From Lytechinus variegatus (taxonomy: Eukaryota > Echinodermata > Echinoidea > Temnopleuroida > Toxopneustidae), in assembly GCF_018143015.1 (NCBI RefSeq), contig NC_054746.1:29353129-29417128 (forward strand): 64,000 nucleotides of DNA. The letters are read 5' to 3'. Positions 46,915 through 59,316 of this stretch are shown one piece after another. The notes under the pieces are model-generated. The model ran no database searches and was not told the origin of the DNA. It was given only the letters and a program-made list of their open reading frames with translations. Both the position numbers and the translations under genes were made by a program. Positions within the stretch are counted from its first letter, which is position 1. Every line of letters starts with the position of its first letter.

Positions 46915-48174
46915 TAGCATGATATGACCGGGATTTTTTGCCCCCACCTGGTCACCGACCCCTGTTACGCCCCTGGATCTAACAACTTTCCTGAGAAGCA
47001 CTGTCACAGTCGGATAAAACGTCCAACAAGTCATTTCATCGTGCTTTATAATGATTAATAATCAAACTTTGACATGTCCTTAGGCCTATAAATATAATGC
47101 TCGTGCTTCTCGCAAGCGAATAATCGACGAAGAACATTTTTGACATTCCGACTTAAAAATGTGACATTTTAAGCACTTTTTGTACTCATGAACTGGATAG
47201 GTATATAACTAAAATGTACAATTGATGCGAGCGCGAAGCACGAGCGGAAAAAAAGACATTTCAGACCTAAAAACGGGACATTCTAAGCATTTTTCTAATC
47301 ATGAACAGGATAGGTATAGAACTATATAAGTGATGCAAGCGGAACATTTCAGACCTAAAAACGGGACACTTTATTTATATTTTGTAAATCAGAAAAGGAT
47401 GGGTAATTGGATATGTTCCTACTTTGATAATGTGAGCGCCAAGCGCGAGCAGAAAATATTTGATATTCTGATCTGAAGCTTTATAATTTAAGCACGTTTT
47501 GAATAACCAAAAAAAGCAAGCTGCGTATCTGAGTAAACATGCGTGCGCATGCATATTAAGACTTATACCTATAATCTGGGCATCAATTCTAAATACATGT
47601 TTTATATTATGAAAATCAATAATGCGAGCGCGAAGAGCGAGCTGAAAATATTTGATTTTCCGATCTGAAAAAGAGCGAATTTAAGCACATTTTCAAGCAC
47701 TGTGGAGGAAAATTATGAAGTGGGTGGGCGGAATCCTACAAAATGTCGTTCATTTTCATTACATTTGTGTCATAAGTCATAGGCCTACCTACCATATTTC
47801 CAGGGGTGCTGCCTTGAAAATTAACACACGCATGCACCTCCGCTTCCCAGGGCCATGCTTTGAAGGTTACAGATGAAGCCCCTACTGAGTGGGGTCGGCT
47901 AAGTCCCTGGTAGCTTTGGAGATTTAGCCAAAGTAATCATGATTTCGACCGTCATTGCATAAATTTTAGCAAACTTATAACAGTATGTAGTCCATCTTTT
48001 TTCCTCGTTCTTTATTTTCAATCCTCGGCAGCCCGGTCATGTTATTAAGATCTTCTTCTCTTTTTTCCTGTGTCTTCCAATTCAGCCTTTAGCTCATTCC
48101 AACCTACAATTTCCCGCCTAGGTGCCATTTTGTCACCTTTTGATTCATTTCCCTTTCTTATTCTTGCCAATATT
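46915..48174. repeat. Inverted remnants of hAT-2-like modules
   Basis: The right end of another element (GTTACGCCCCTG) lies at about 46962-46974. Minus-oriented GC-rich cores follow at about 47227 (GCGAGCGCGAAGCACGAGCG), 47433 and 47620. No gene seen up to 48174. Confidence 0.5.
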
Positions 48175-49537
48175 CATTGGCGGATCTAGGGGGGTGAGGC
48201 ATCCGCGTCCCTCTACAGGTGGAGCAAAAAGAAAGAAAAAAGGGAAAGAAAGAAAAATAAAGAAAAAAAAACGGAGGGTAAGAAAGGAGAAAAAAGAGGA
48301 GGAAGACGAGTGCATATAAGATAAGAGGAAGACTTGGAAAATAAAACAGACCTATAATGCCCACTATATAAAATTTTCGCTCGCGATTCACGCTCGCATT
48401 ACCTGTTAGGTGATTTACATATCTTGTTCAATTCGGGAGCTTGCAAGCTTGGAAGTTCATATACTACACATATTTCACCTCGGAATCGAACTTAAATTAT
48501 TTTGCGTGATTTACAAATCGATTTTTAAAAAGTGCTCTGTAAAAACGGTCTGGTCTGAATATATTAACATTTTCAGCTTGCGCTGCATGCTCGCAAATTT
48601 TGATGTATCAGGTACCTATTATTTTAGTGTATTCCACTAAGTTTTCAAAATCCCCCTCTTCATTTCTGATTGTAAAAATGTATCAGCTAGCGCTGCACGC
48701 TCGCATTTTAGGGGTGGGTGCAGGGAGGGGGAGTTTCCCGCGCGAAGCTTTTAGTGTTTCATAAATTAAAATGAAAAGGAGCCGTTTCTCTTGTCTCTAG
48801 TACCTCCAATTCGGTGGACTATATCGCGATTTTGAACCTTGTTTTCAACAGTGATTGTGAACGCACAAAAGAGGTGATACAATGGAGGAAATTAAAATGA
48901 TAATAACTCCGCGCGAAGCGCGGAAGCTAAAGCGTTTTATCAATTTTTCTTGCCATAAAAAGGGTCCCGAGAAAAGGGTATTCTCAAAGATGTATTGAAT
49001 ACTTTCTTTGGAAAGATCAGATTTGATTACAAACAATTTAGCAACAGTGCATATTTTTAACTCGCAAAACAGAGGAGAAGATTGGTAGAGGAAGATATTC
49101 TTCCCCGCGCAGAGCAATGAAACTCTGAAATTTCAAAGGGCGGACGTTTCATCAAATGAGATCTCTAATACCCAATCGGCTCTAATTCAATTGATTTTCT
49201 AAGATTATTGAACCTCATTACAATGAAATAGTGCACAAAAAGTTGAAACTTCTGTGATTTATTGAAATTATCTATCTATATGAAAAAGGATGCCTAATTT
49301 TTTGACTTATCCTGAAGCGCTTCATTTTGAATATAAAGAAACTTCAAAGTGTCATTCAAAATTTCAATCTGAGGGCGCAAAACAGGACAGGAGATGAATG
49401 TATATAGGGAAATAACATGAAGTTTAATACAATTTGATAAAAAAATATTGTACTTTTTTTATTTTATACGACACGAATTTCATACCTTTCTCTTTTTAAA
49501 TTAGGAACCTGTTTGCCCCAAAATTATGGTTGTTTAG

Positions 49538-49697
49538 ACCATGGTCACATTTGCTCTACGGCGACCGTACGGCGAGTCGAAAACAGGCGTTTTATTAATT
49601 TTGATCCAAACCCCTATGTGTAGTTGATACAAAAAAATGTTCAAACGGCTGTTTTCGACTCGCCGTACGGCCGCCGTAGACCAAATGTGACCATGGT
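49538..49697. mobile_element. 160-bp hairpin MITE
   Basis: Arms of about 47 bp (ACCATGGTCACATTTG ... CCGTACGGCGAGTCGAAAAC and GTTTTCGACTCGCCGTACGG ... CAAATGTGACCATGGT) are near-perfect mirrors around an AT-rich loop. Non-coding. Target duplication unclear. Confidence 0.8.
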
Positions 49698-49739
49698 ATA
49701 AGTAATGAGCTGAAAAGCGGGAGAAGTTGACTTTATGGA

Positions 49740-50960
49740 GGTGACGGCAGAAATAGGTGAGCGGCCAGAAGCCAAAAAGTGCCTTATTTCTTGACTTTAA
49801 TCCCCCCGGCTGGATCAAAGCAAAATCATACATCAAATTAAAGGGAATTTCCTGAATTTTCCGGAATTGGGCATTAAAAATGCCGTAATGTGTAGCATCA
49901 CTATGGAAACCAGCCTTGAACAAGCCTCGCCCATTTTAGATACTTATTGAATATTTATCACGAATATTGATTTTTTACTTATTAATTTAGATTATCAGAT
50001 ATTTTTTCTTATTTTCAAAGGATAGATCTGCTATATATTGTAAGAAGAATTACTGAAAAACAACTTAGCATGAATTTTATGAACATTTTCTCAGAAATTG
50101 TTGCCTAGCAACATAACTTTCCTTAGCAACCATTTAGCTCCTTAAGTTTACCACTTATTTTTCCATTTCAAACCTAACTTTTAACTTTTTAACTAGGTTG
50201 AATCAAACCAAGTAGGTTACACCAATGAAATTACATAAATTATTATTCAAAAACAATAAAAAGAACTGAAAACCCCCATTCAAGCTATTGAGAACCTCAA
50301 ATTAATTTGCTATGCTCTACCGGACACACCCCTCACATCGTACAAATCGCCATTTTATTGTTCATTTTGACTACTGTACATTGACATGATTGATGCAGAT
50401 ACATGTACGTACAAGTCACATACTTTATACTATTTTGTGGTGAAAAAGTTGATTGAGTGAATAATTCCTGATCAATTATCTTGTCTTCAATAGAACAACA
50501 ACAAAATGACCATTTCACATTATCCATGGATACCAATTTGTTGCCTAGCAACGACTATTTTCCATAGCAACGACTATATTAACACTCTTTTCCCTGGACA
50601 AATCTGTGGAAAATGGTCCATTATGATCAATATTACTGACACAATTATCATTATAGATGTCTACAAACTCGTTTTCAGTAATCATTCAACAAACTGTCTA
50701 TTTTATAGCTTCCATGGAGTCAAATGTGTTGCCCAGAAACAATATTCCCTAGCAACGGCTATGTTACCACTCTTCATCTCGGCTAAATGTGTTGACGAAG
50801 TTGTGCCTTAGAGTAAAAATATTGAGAGAATGAACATATCATAGTTTGTTATCGATAGGCAAACAATATTCCGGAGTTTACCATTATGTACTGACACAAT
50901 TTCATTGCCTAGCAACACTATTTACCTTAGCAACGATATGTTTTCCCCTGACCAATTTTG
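49740..50960. repeat. Left inverted arm with X-box-like palindromes
   Basis: Non-coding; the first 260 bp mirror about 58600-58800. GTTGCCTAGCAAC occurs at 50100-50112 and 50540-50552, ATTGCCTAGCAAC at 50904-50916, and a damaged copy at 50728-50740. Each is followed within about 10-15 bp by a second AGCAAC half-site. Confidence 0.7.
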
Positions 50961-51433
50961 GGGGAAATAATTCACTTTTAAGTGTACAGTACCACTTGTA
51001 CAATAATATACCTACATGCATACTGGCAATGGTAAATTGAAGGACACCGCGTCATTTTTCTTTTTCTAAAAAAAAATCATCTGTCCTTGTATGTATATTG
51101 CTTGTCTACCTATTCTAAACATGAGCATGGTATTTAAACTTTATCGTTTAAAAAAGAGCAGCTTCAAAGAGAAATTTAAATGTTTTTGCAGATAAAAATA
51201 GTAGAATATGGTTTGGATGATTCATAAACTGAAACTGAAATAGCTGCTGGGTACATAGCATTTTTTTTTCTTTATTTAGTTTGCTACAGTAGGTATAGTA
51301 TTGATGATATGATAAAATGGACAACACTACTATTTAGGCACAGTCTCTGATTACAACTTTGATCATACAGTGGGCCTCCACCTAAGGCTTGTACAGATAT
51401 TTTTTTTTTCAATTTCAGGGCCCTCCTATACTA
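50961..51433. other. Stretch without recognisable features
   Basis: AT-rich, with short T runs. No gene or closed repeat seen. Confidence 0.35.
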
Positions 51434-51634
51434 GTACTCAATTAGGTCATTGGCAAAGGCTTTTGGCTGCATATTTACATGTAGATCACTTTCTTCGAGT
51501 GAATATGGAATGGTTAACAAATGGATCTCTCTTGTCAAATAGTACCTAATCACCCATGCATGTCCATCTTCCAAGGTTGTGTCTGTGTTGAAGTTGTAGC
51601 CCAAAGATGCCAAGGCTGTGAGTTCGACAAGTTT
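51434..51634 (-). CDS. Possible exon of a discoidin (F5/8 type C) domain protein
   Basis: On the minus strand an acceptor (TTTTCAACAG) at 51635 opens a frame reading KLVELTALASLGYNFNTDTT then LEDGHAWVIRYYLT. This resembles the discoidin-domain core, where a 'TAVATQG' strand is followed by an acidic stretch and 'WVTSYxLxYS'. A donor-like AG/GTACTA inside the frame would end the exon at about 51553; otherwise the frame stays open to 51431. No neighbouring exon was found, so it may be an isolated gene fragment. The identification rests on a short resemblance. Confidence 0.35.
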
Positions 51635-51769
51635 CTGTTGAAAATTTAATACTATTAATAGGTGTCAGAAGTTTAATCACAGGGAATTTATTATGTCACT
51701 TTCAATCTGATAACTGTCAAGAAATCAGAAGGATGAAAGTATGAAAACTTGGGATCTTAAGCCTTATAA

Positions 51770-51975
51770 TATGTTTTTTTTTACCCGATTTCTAAGAAAG
51801 CATGAATGCTTGTAAGCAAACAACCAGAGTACCGACGGCTTAATGTCCTCTCCAAGACCTGGTAATGAGGATATAATGAGGATGCGCCTTAAAAAAGCAC
51901 TAATACACCAAGTGAGAATCAAATCCAGGTCACCGGAATCCGAAACCCCCGCTCTATCGACTGAGCTATCATTCC
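51770..51975 (-). repeat. tRNA-derived SINE
   Basis: On the minus strand, TAGCTCAGTCGATAGAGC (51968-51951, A box) and GGATTTGATTC (51926-51916, B box) are spaced as in a tRNA. They are followed by a non-tRNA body and an A run at about 51779. The loop TTTCGGA suggests a tRNA-Arg(TCG)-like head. It is not a functional tRNA: no acceptor stem closes it and it has a SINE tail. Confidence 0.8.
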
Positions 51976-52689
51976 TGATCAGGCCAAGAAAAGGACAAGA
52001 AAACCATTAAGGATAGAAAGGCTTACTAAAGTGGGAGATGTTTTCTATGTCTAACTGTCATTATGTAATATGTCATGAGGTTTGCACACATCTGCTGAAT
52101 AGAGACAACCAGGGTGGGGCATACAACAAAAGTCCCAGAATATAGAGAGGAGGCATATCAGCTTATGTAGTCTTTGATGTTGTCCTTCGGGTATTTTCTG
52201 CTACAGCGATAGTGTCAGTGACTCCGATGGTTAAAAACTGATGCCTTAAATACTCAGTTTAAAAAAAGATGTCTGAAAGAAAAGACAAGGATTCCTCTCA
52301 ACATGCATACATATGTAAAGGACGTTGACATGGGTAAAGCTTCAGAAAACAGGTACACATGCCTCTATTGTCATGATTGTTGGGCTTAAACTAACGCTAC
52401 TGTTCGTTCCATGGAGATTTAGATCAATGTAAATCTTCAAACACATCCATGGTATAAGAAATATTTCTGAGAAATTATCTGAAACTGATGTAATTGGGAT
52501 GATACCCCTACAGTATTGGTAAAACATGCTGATACTAATAAAACAAATGCATCTGCATTTGTAATGATGATTTGTTTAAATAATAAGGCTGGAACATTTA
52601 AATTACAGCCATAATTTTGTATAACTACCTGAATGGAGTAGAAAAACATTGAATTGAACAATAATCTCTAAAGTAATAATCACTCATCA
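51976..52689. other. Stretch without recognisable features
   Basis: Short frames of 61-74 codons on the minus strand at 52342-52661 match nothing. No closed repeat seen. Confidence 0.35.
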
Positions 52690-53475
52690 GTGTGCCAAAA
52701 CGGACTCAGTGATGATCTGGCAAGTCTGACTCCTTACTGTGCTATAAATCATCTCTGTTTCGATCCAGAAAGACTCAAACTTAGTGTATTCCACCTTAAG
52801 AACAGAGAGCAGATCAAAAACTGAGGGTCAGGTGGTAACAAGCCAACCTACCTTGGCGTCATTGTAGACCGTTCTTTTTTCATACAAAGAACATGCTGCC
52901 AAAACAAATGCAAAATTTGGAGCAAAGGAATATCATTCTGAAGAAGCTGGGAAACATATTGGGAATTGATAGATGCCAAATCTCTCTGTACCACAGAGTA
53001 TGCAGCCCTTGGTGCTAAATATTGACCCCAAATCTTGAATGGAGCTTGCAGAGCCATCACTGACTGCCTGTGACTAAAAGAAGTGAGTAATCTTTACCTA
53101 CTATGTATTATTGCCCCCACCGTACATCAGAAGAGAAGTCATCAGCACAGATGAAAGAAAAAAAAACAATCAAGAACACAGTATTCCACTCGTCAATCAT
53201 GAGCCTGCAACGAGACTCAAATCTAGACACAGTTTTCTCTGCTCAATAGAATCCCTTGATGACTCTGCTCGCATAAAAGCGTCACTCACTGGTCTAACAA
53301 TCTCCAGTCTGTGATGCACAATCTCACCTATGGACTTAGTACATCACTCTCCAGGTCCAAGTGAAGAATGGCCTACCTGATCTTGTTGAACCGCCTATGG
53401 GGCTACAATAGGAATGAAGAAACTTCCTGCAACTGTAAGGATGATCATACAGTGTAGGATACAACACTTTTTTGG
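52690..53475 (+). pseudogene. Jockey-like LINE ORF2 C-terminal relic, plus strand
   Basis: Broken frames give KPTYLGVIVDRS, TTEYAALGAKY, NGACRAITDCL, then EPATRLKSRHSFL and a damaged IQCRIQHFF near the end. This is the usual series of blocks after RT in Jockey-like ORF2 proteins (YLGVTLDR, YAxPVW, ACRxITG, RLKSRHSFL, cysteine-rich end). Stops and frameshifts throughout. Confidence 0.65.
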
Positions 53476-53989
53476 CATACCCCTCCTACCAGAGCTTTGA
53501 ACTGCCACTGCTTTTGCCACTGCACTCGATTCTTTTCACAGGAAAGCTACATGTAGATCTTGTACCATTATCAGGACATGAGATCTTTAATGAGCTAAGC
53601 ATTAATTATCTGACTGGTAGAAGACACCTATTTATGGTAATCTGACATTTGGGGGAAAAAATGATTATTTGGTCATGGGTTGTTAGATGGGGAGGGGACA
53701 GGGACTTAATTGGTTCCTGATGGGGTTGTCGGTTAGGACATGGACCTAGGTCCATGGTGAGGCTAAAACTTTGCTGAAAACGGTGCCTATATACTGAATG
53801 TTAGTCCTTAAGGTGAAATTTACAATTTGTCAGTGAAAGAGCAAAGATATTCGATGCTAACAATCTTACCCAATATCTACATACCCCCCTTAAAAAGCCA
53901 CCTTTTGGAGAGACAAACTCCTGCACACCTAAGCTCCCATTTGGTCATCGCATACTGAATGATTTTAAAGGGCAATATTTGCTCTGTGC

Positions 53990-56030
53990 CCATCTTCTCG
54001 GGTAACGACACAAGTCCTTTGTAGTAGAGGGTTCAAGGAAGATCTGGCTTTTGGGTTGAGTGACTCCAGATCTTTGGCAGCGCACGGCTCTGGTAGGAGG
54101 GGGGGGGGGGGGGGGCAGACCAAAAGGTGATGCACTGTCTGATCCTCTCCTCAGTCGTAGATAGTGTCTGCATCCCTGATGTAGCCCCGAATTGCATATT
54201 AAGGACTTTGCGCCTTTTTGTTCCAGACCATATGTAAGACATATCCATGTAAGACATAGCCAGGATGGCCAATCGTCATTTGAACCTGGGGCGTGATTCG
54301 TAGGTCACATGGAAAGCTTTTGCGTCACAGACTGGAGGTGGTTTGTCCATAGGGCGATCCTTTAAATGTGTGCATAGCTATCAAGGGATTCAGTCAAGTG
54401 AAGGAAATTGTCTTGATACCAGTCTCTTTGTGTCAGGTTCATAGTTAGAGAGTGGAAGAAGGACATCTTTTTTGCTCTATTTTCCATCCGTGCTGATACC
54501 TCTATCTGGGGAACTGTGCCACACAATAGGTAAGATCATCTACTCTTTATGGTAGCAGACAGACGGATTACTTGGTCGTCTGTGTAGATGTTAAAGAGGA
54601 GTTGGGCAAGGACATGCACTTCTTTGTGGGAGACCATTTTTCTGCCTCCACCATTTGCTGCTGTAACCACTGAGATTCACAACCGGTTTCAGCATTTTTT
54701 GAATTAGCCTTGTCAACTTGACTTCCTTTGTCATCACAATGACTTTCCTCGTAAGAAGGCCTACCCCATTATTAACTGTTTCATAAGCTGCAGTTAAGTT
54801 AACAAAGGCTGCTCTAGTTTTCAGACCTTCCTCAAACCATCTGATGTACCGAGTCAGATTCGGTACTTGATGAGTAAAGGACTTTCCTGGCCTAAATCTT
54901 GCCTACTGTAATGAAGAACTCAGTCACAAAGGGAATAATGCGGTTAAGCAGGAGCTTTTCAAAGGGCTTGTATGTGTGACAGAGTAGAGAGATTTTTCTG
55001 TAACTCTGATTGGGTCTTTGCCTGGCTCGACTTTGGCAACTACCCTGAATTTCCTCTGGCCATTGTTTTTTTCGTCATGTAAACAGTGGTTTAACAGCAG
55101 CCATTGGTCCAAGAAGGGTGATCTGCTCACAGAGGACATCATCTAATCCAGGTGCCTTGCTGCTCTTAATTATTCCCTTTGATAGCCTAGCACAAGCAGA
55201 CAAGACGTTCAGGCTGAATGGTCTTGTGCATTTAAATGACTCTTAGTTGGGAGACTGTCGCTGCACTTTTATTTAGGGAGGTTGGCCCTTCGTGGGCAAT
55301 AAATAGGGTTACATTGACTGTACACAAGAAGATAGTGGGCCACTTGGTCGGTGGTCACTAGGGGTATATATATATATATATATATTGAATCGTTTTCAAG
55401 GATCCGGATCGTTTTACCCGGCTTTTCTGCTGTTGTGAGTCATGTCCATTGATTTATTAAATCACTGACACTTTCTATTTTATTATCCATAATGGCAGTT
55501 GTCAATTTCCCCCACATTCAAGTGTATCGGCACCAAAGGGGTCATTCTCAAAGCTCCTGAAATATTTACTGTACAGCAGCTTCATCATTCGTCAAACGGG
55601 AGAATAGTTTGTACAGCATCCTCGTTGAATATTCTTCTGTGATGATTTCTTCAATAGCTTTCCAAATGTGTCGTAATGAGTAGGGAGTGCTGGAAGATCC
55701 TGTGGATAGTTATCCGGACCTATGACAAACTGCTCCCAGATTGCTTTCTTCAGGGTGAAACATGTGTGAAAAGGAACTGCGTAGAGTGATGGCTTCATTC
55801 ACCTTCAGCCCAATAGGTTGATGTTGAGTGTGCGGGAGAGGGTCAAGCACAACCTTGTCACATTTTGTTGGGTGATGCAATCTGATTTGCATCTGACCAG
55901 TTCTCCACACGTTCTCCATCTCGTTGGTTTGTCCATACCCCCAGATAATGCTGTGACTGTTGAAATCCCCAATAATTACATTTTCTCGATCGGAGTTGGC
56001 TTCTCGAGAAAGGGAGAGAGATTGGTTTGG
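53990..56030 (-). pseudogene. Jockey-like LINE relic with endonuclease and RT, minus strand
   Basis: Reading the minus strand: IIGDFNSHSIIWGY (endonuclease GDFN motif, about 55975-55930), KVVLDPLPHTQHQPIG, then QSYRKISLLCHTYKPFEKLL (RT, about 55010-54950), AAFVNLTAAYETVN (decayed motif A, about 54830-54780) and KWWRQKNGLPQ with LFNIYTDDQ (motif B region, about 54660-54560). A cysteine-containing C-terminal part ends near 53990. The ADD motif is missing and frames break repeatedly. It is opposite in strand to the fragment at 52690-53475. Confidence 0.65.
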
Positions 56031-56460
56031 AGGTTTATAGAAAAAACTTAAATGGGAATACTCATAAGTTCAATGGTTAGGACTTTGCCATTTATCTTGA
56101 TGAGACAATAACAGGGCCTACTCCTAATTAATTCTACTTAAACAGATATTTGACCTGCTAATTAACTGCTGGAATCAGTAATGTAATGCCCACTAATCTG
56201 TTCTAGTGAGCAACAGGCACAGATTAGAGTAATTTTTGTTGTCTAGTTGGTATATACGACATACTGAGGATCTCTTAATCTGTGTTTAAATCATGGCAGG
56301 TGATCAATGAAAAGGTTTTTTCATCAAGTTGTGCAGATAAACCAGCAATCCTGTTTGAAGGTCTGCAAGTATATTACTGTGTTAACTGCCCTATTGCCCA
56401 TCCATTGGTATAATAAGAACAACAAAAAAGAAGAAAAAAACTTCCAACAACACAGGAAAA

Positions 56461-56664
56461 TTGCCAGAATTGCAGATAGAAACTTTGATAGTTTATTGTG
56501 ATTTACATATTTTTGTAGGAACGTCATAAAGTAATTAGTTTTTGAGTTCACAATGTACAGAGTTGCCAGAATTGCAGATTGAAACTTTGATAGATCATTG
56601 TGATTTACATATTTTAGTAGGAACCTCATAAAGTACTTAGCTTTAGAGTTCACAATCACTACAG
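56461..56664. repeat. Tandem duplication, unit 102 bp
   Basis: TTGCCAGAATTGCAGAT starts at 56461 and again at 56563, and the two 102-bp units stay similar throughout. Non-coding. Confidence 0.8.
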
Positions 56665-56880
56665 TATAGGAATTATATTTTCCACAAGATGAATAATTCC
56701 GTTTTCCCATGGCAGGCACTCTAAGACTTATTGGCTGGTCTTGGATACACTTTAAGACTTATTGATTGGTCTTGGATATATATTACTTTTCCTAAAATGT
56801 ATAATAAAATGTTCCAAATAACAAACTAAATGATACTGTTAATAATACCCATTTCCTCTACCATGGCCGTACGCAGCGAA

Positions 56881-58155
56881 AACTGAAAATTTTCACAAAA
56901 TTCACCAAAAGTGTGCATTATTTCCTTCCATTTACTATGAATAAAGCGTTCATTACCAAACTTGGTCGCTTCGCTTCCTCGCTTTGTTTATCAGAGACTT
57001 TTAGTCGGCTTGCCACTCCAAAGAAAAGTTTTCTGTATACACCCATGCCCTGATATGCCGACTGCCTGGCCAGATGGCTGAAATTAATTGTCATCACCAC
57101 CATGACCACAATCAATGCTAAGAATAGTACAAGATGCATTTTGAGGACCAAAAAAGGGAATTTGGGAAGGTTGCAGGCTTGAAATATCGCCAAAAAGTGA
57201 TGGTTGCTAGGTAAAATGCTGTTGCTAGGCAACGTAATGGTTTCCATAGGTAACAGAAAATTCTATGAATACTGAACTATTTAGATTAGAACAGATAACT
57301 TGACACAGGGTATTTAACTGAAAATTTTCACAAAATTCACCAAAAGTGTGCATGATATCCTTCCATTTACTATGAAAAAGCATCCCTTGCCAAACTCAGT
57401 CGCTTTGCTTCCTCGCTTTGTTTCTTGCCACCCCCGAGGAAAAGTTTTCTGTATACAGCCACGCCCTCTCTCAATATGCTGACTGCCTGGCCAGATGGCT
57501 GAAATTAATTGTCATCACCACCATGACCACAATCAATGCTAAGAATAGTACAAGATGCATTTTGAGGACCAAAAAAGGGAATTTGGGAAGGTTGCAGGCT
57601 TGAAATATCGCCAAAAAGTGATGGTTGCTAGGTAAAATGCTGTTGCTAGGCAACGTAATGGTTTCCATAGGTAACAGAAAATTCTATGAATACCGAGTTA
57701 TTTAGATTGTGCAAATAACTTGACACAGGGTATTTAACTGAAAATTTTCACAAAATTCACCAAAAGTGTGCATGATATCCTTCCATTTACTATGAAAAAG
57801 CATCCCTTGCCAAACTCAGTCGCTTTGCTTCCTCACTTTGTTTCTTGGAGACTTTCTTGCCACCCCCAAGGAAAAGTTTACTGTATACAGCCATGCCCTC
57901 TCTCAATATGCTGACTTCCTGGCCAGATGGCTGAAATTAATTGTCATCACCACAAAAAATGCTTCGAATAGTATAAGATGCATTTTGAGGACCAAAAACA
58001 GGAATTTTGGGGAGGTTACAGGCTTGAAATATCGCCAAAAAGTGATGGTTGCTAGGGAAAATACTGTTGCTATGCAACATAAAATGGTTTCCATGGGTAA
58101 CAGAAAAATCTGTGAATACTCAAATATTTAGATTAGAACAGATAACATGACTCAG
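56881..58155. repeat. Three tandem copies of a 420-435 bp unit
   Basis: AACTGAAAATTTTCACAAAA begins at 56881, 57316 and 57736. The units stay closely similar, above all the first two. Each ends with a GTTGCTA(G/T)GCAAC palindrome (57221, 57642 and 58066) and a GGTTTCCAT(A/G)GGTAACAG segment. The frames of about 65-109 codons inside are repeat translations, not genes. Confidence 0.88.
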
Positions 58156-59225
58156 TAGGGTATCTATTTGATTTATAACAATATTACAATATCCATTAAA
58201 TGATGCATATAGTCGTAAATACACACAAACATATATATTTAGTGATATCCGTCACATGCAGGGGTTAATCAAACACGGCAATAATGTAACTTTTCATGAT
58301 CACATACGCATTATACATCCTAGTCTTCCTCTTTTATCACTTTTTCATCAAAATTTACCTTTTTCATTAGTTTTTACAAATTAAAAACTTTAAAAAATTA
58401 TAAAATGAATTAATCTGGTAAAAAAATTAAAGAATATTGAAAAGTGAATATGGTTGCTAGGGAAAATAATGTTGCTAGGCAACGATTTTGAAATCAAATA
58501 TGTATAAAATATATATTTGGTTGCTAGGCATTATTATATCATTCAATCTGTGGTGATTTTATCCTTGAAAATTCTATATTTATATATAAATTAGTATAAT
58601 TAATTAACAAATCTAAATAATAAGTTGATACTTTGCATTTATCACAAAAGTGGGCGTGGCCTATTCAAGGCCGGTTTCCATGGTGAAGCTACACTTTGCG
58701 ACACTTTTAACTCTCAGTTCTGAAAAATTCAGAAAATTTCCTTCAAAATGATGCATGTTTTTGCTTTGATCCAGTCGGGGGGATTAAATTCCCAAATTTT
58801 GGCCTCTCGCCGCTCGCCTAAAACTGATATAAAGATTTTACCCGCTCGGAGCCGACCAGACCAGAAGTTGCGCGATCAATTGAAAAAAAAGATAACTTCA
58901 TATATTTACTTCGGCCTAACCTTACTCAAATTCATGCCCTAATGTACACAATTTTAACTTTAACTGGCAAGAAGCACATAGCTGAGGTGGAAAAACAGGG
59001 TTAGAGAAAAGGTGGAGGAAATAATGGAGAACTTCAATATTGTCATTTAACCGCGCATAGCGCGGAAGCAAAATTCATATATAAATTTAGAGCAAGAAGT
59101 GTGCAGGAGTTTCTCTTTTGAGAAAAAAAAGGATAGAAAGAAAAAAAAGCACAAAGCTACCTATCCTCCCTCCCTTTTCATTTTCTCCTCTCTTTTTTCC
59201 CTTCTTTTTTCTTCTTTTTGGGGAC

Positions 59226-59259
<34 letters not shown>

Positions 59260-59310
59260 GGGGGCGACCGCCCCCACCGCCCCCTGGCTACGCAGCTGGA
59301 TCCGCCCCTG
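58156..59310. repeat. Right inverted arm and terminal part of the composite
   Basis: Includes a further GTTGCTAGGCAAC at 58471-58483 and the mirror of the left arm (about 58600-58800). A GCGCGGAAGC motif (about 59050) also found at 48908-48925 follows, then a T run at 59229-59258 and the terminal GGATCCGCCCCTG. No gene. Confidence 0.6.
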
Positions 59311-59316
59311 AATATT

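Larger units (their letters stand above)
48175..59310. mobile_element. Composite, partly inverted repeat structure (possible giant foldback element)
   Basis: The left end CATTGGCGGATCT (48175) and right end GGATCCGCCCCTG (59310) are imperfect mirrors of the hAT-like family ends, with AATATT directly outside both (48169-48174 and 59311-59316). Inside, sequence at about 49740-50000 is matched in inverted orientation at about 58600-58800 (for example GCTTTGATCCAG and GGTTTCCATGGTGA versus their mirrors). X-box-like palindromes recur in both arms. The centre contains LINE, SINE and unclassified sequence. The inverted homology is clear; treating all 11 kb as one element is tentative, because a 6-bp AT-rich duplication can arise by chance and the ends belong to a family that otherwise shows 5-bp duplications. 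Confidence 0.4.

Noticed and set aside
51916..51968. Functional tRNA gene
   Set aside because: A and B boxes are present but there is no closed acceptor stem, and a SINE body with an A tail follows.
55362..55385. (TA)n run as a promoter TATA box
   Set aside because: Simple dinucleotide microsatellite inside LINE debris.
56918..57668. Repeated 65-109-codon frames with METITLPSNSILP starts
   Set aside because: They are translations of the three-copy tandem repeat; no codon-level sign of a gene.
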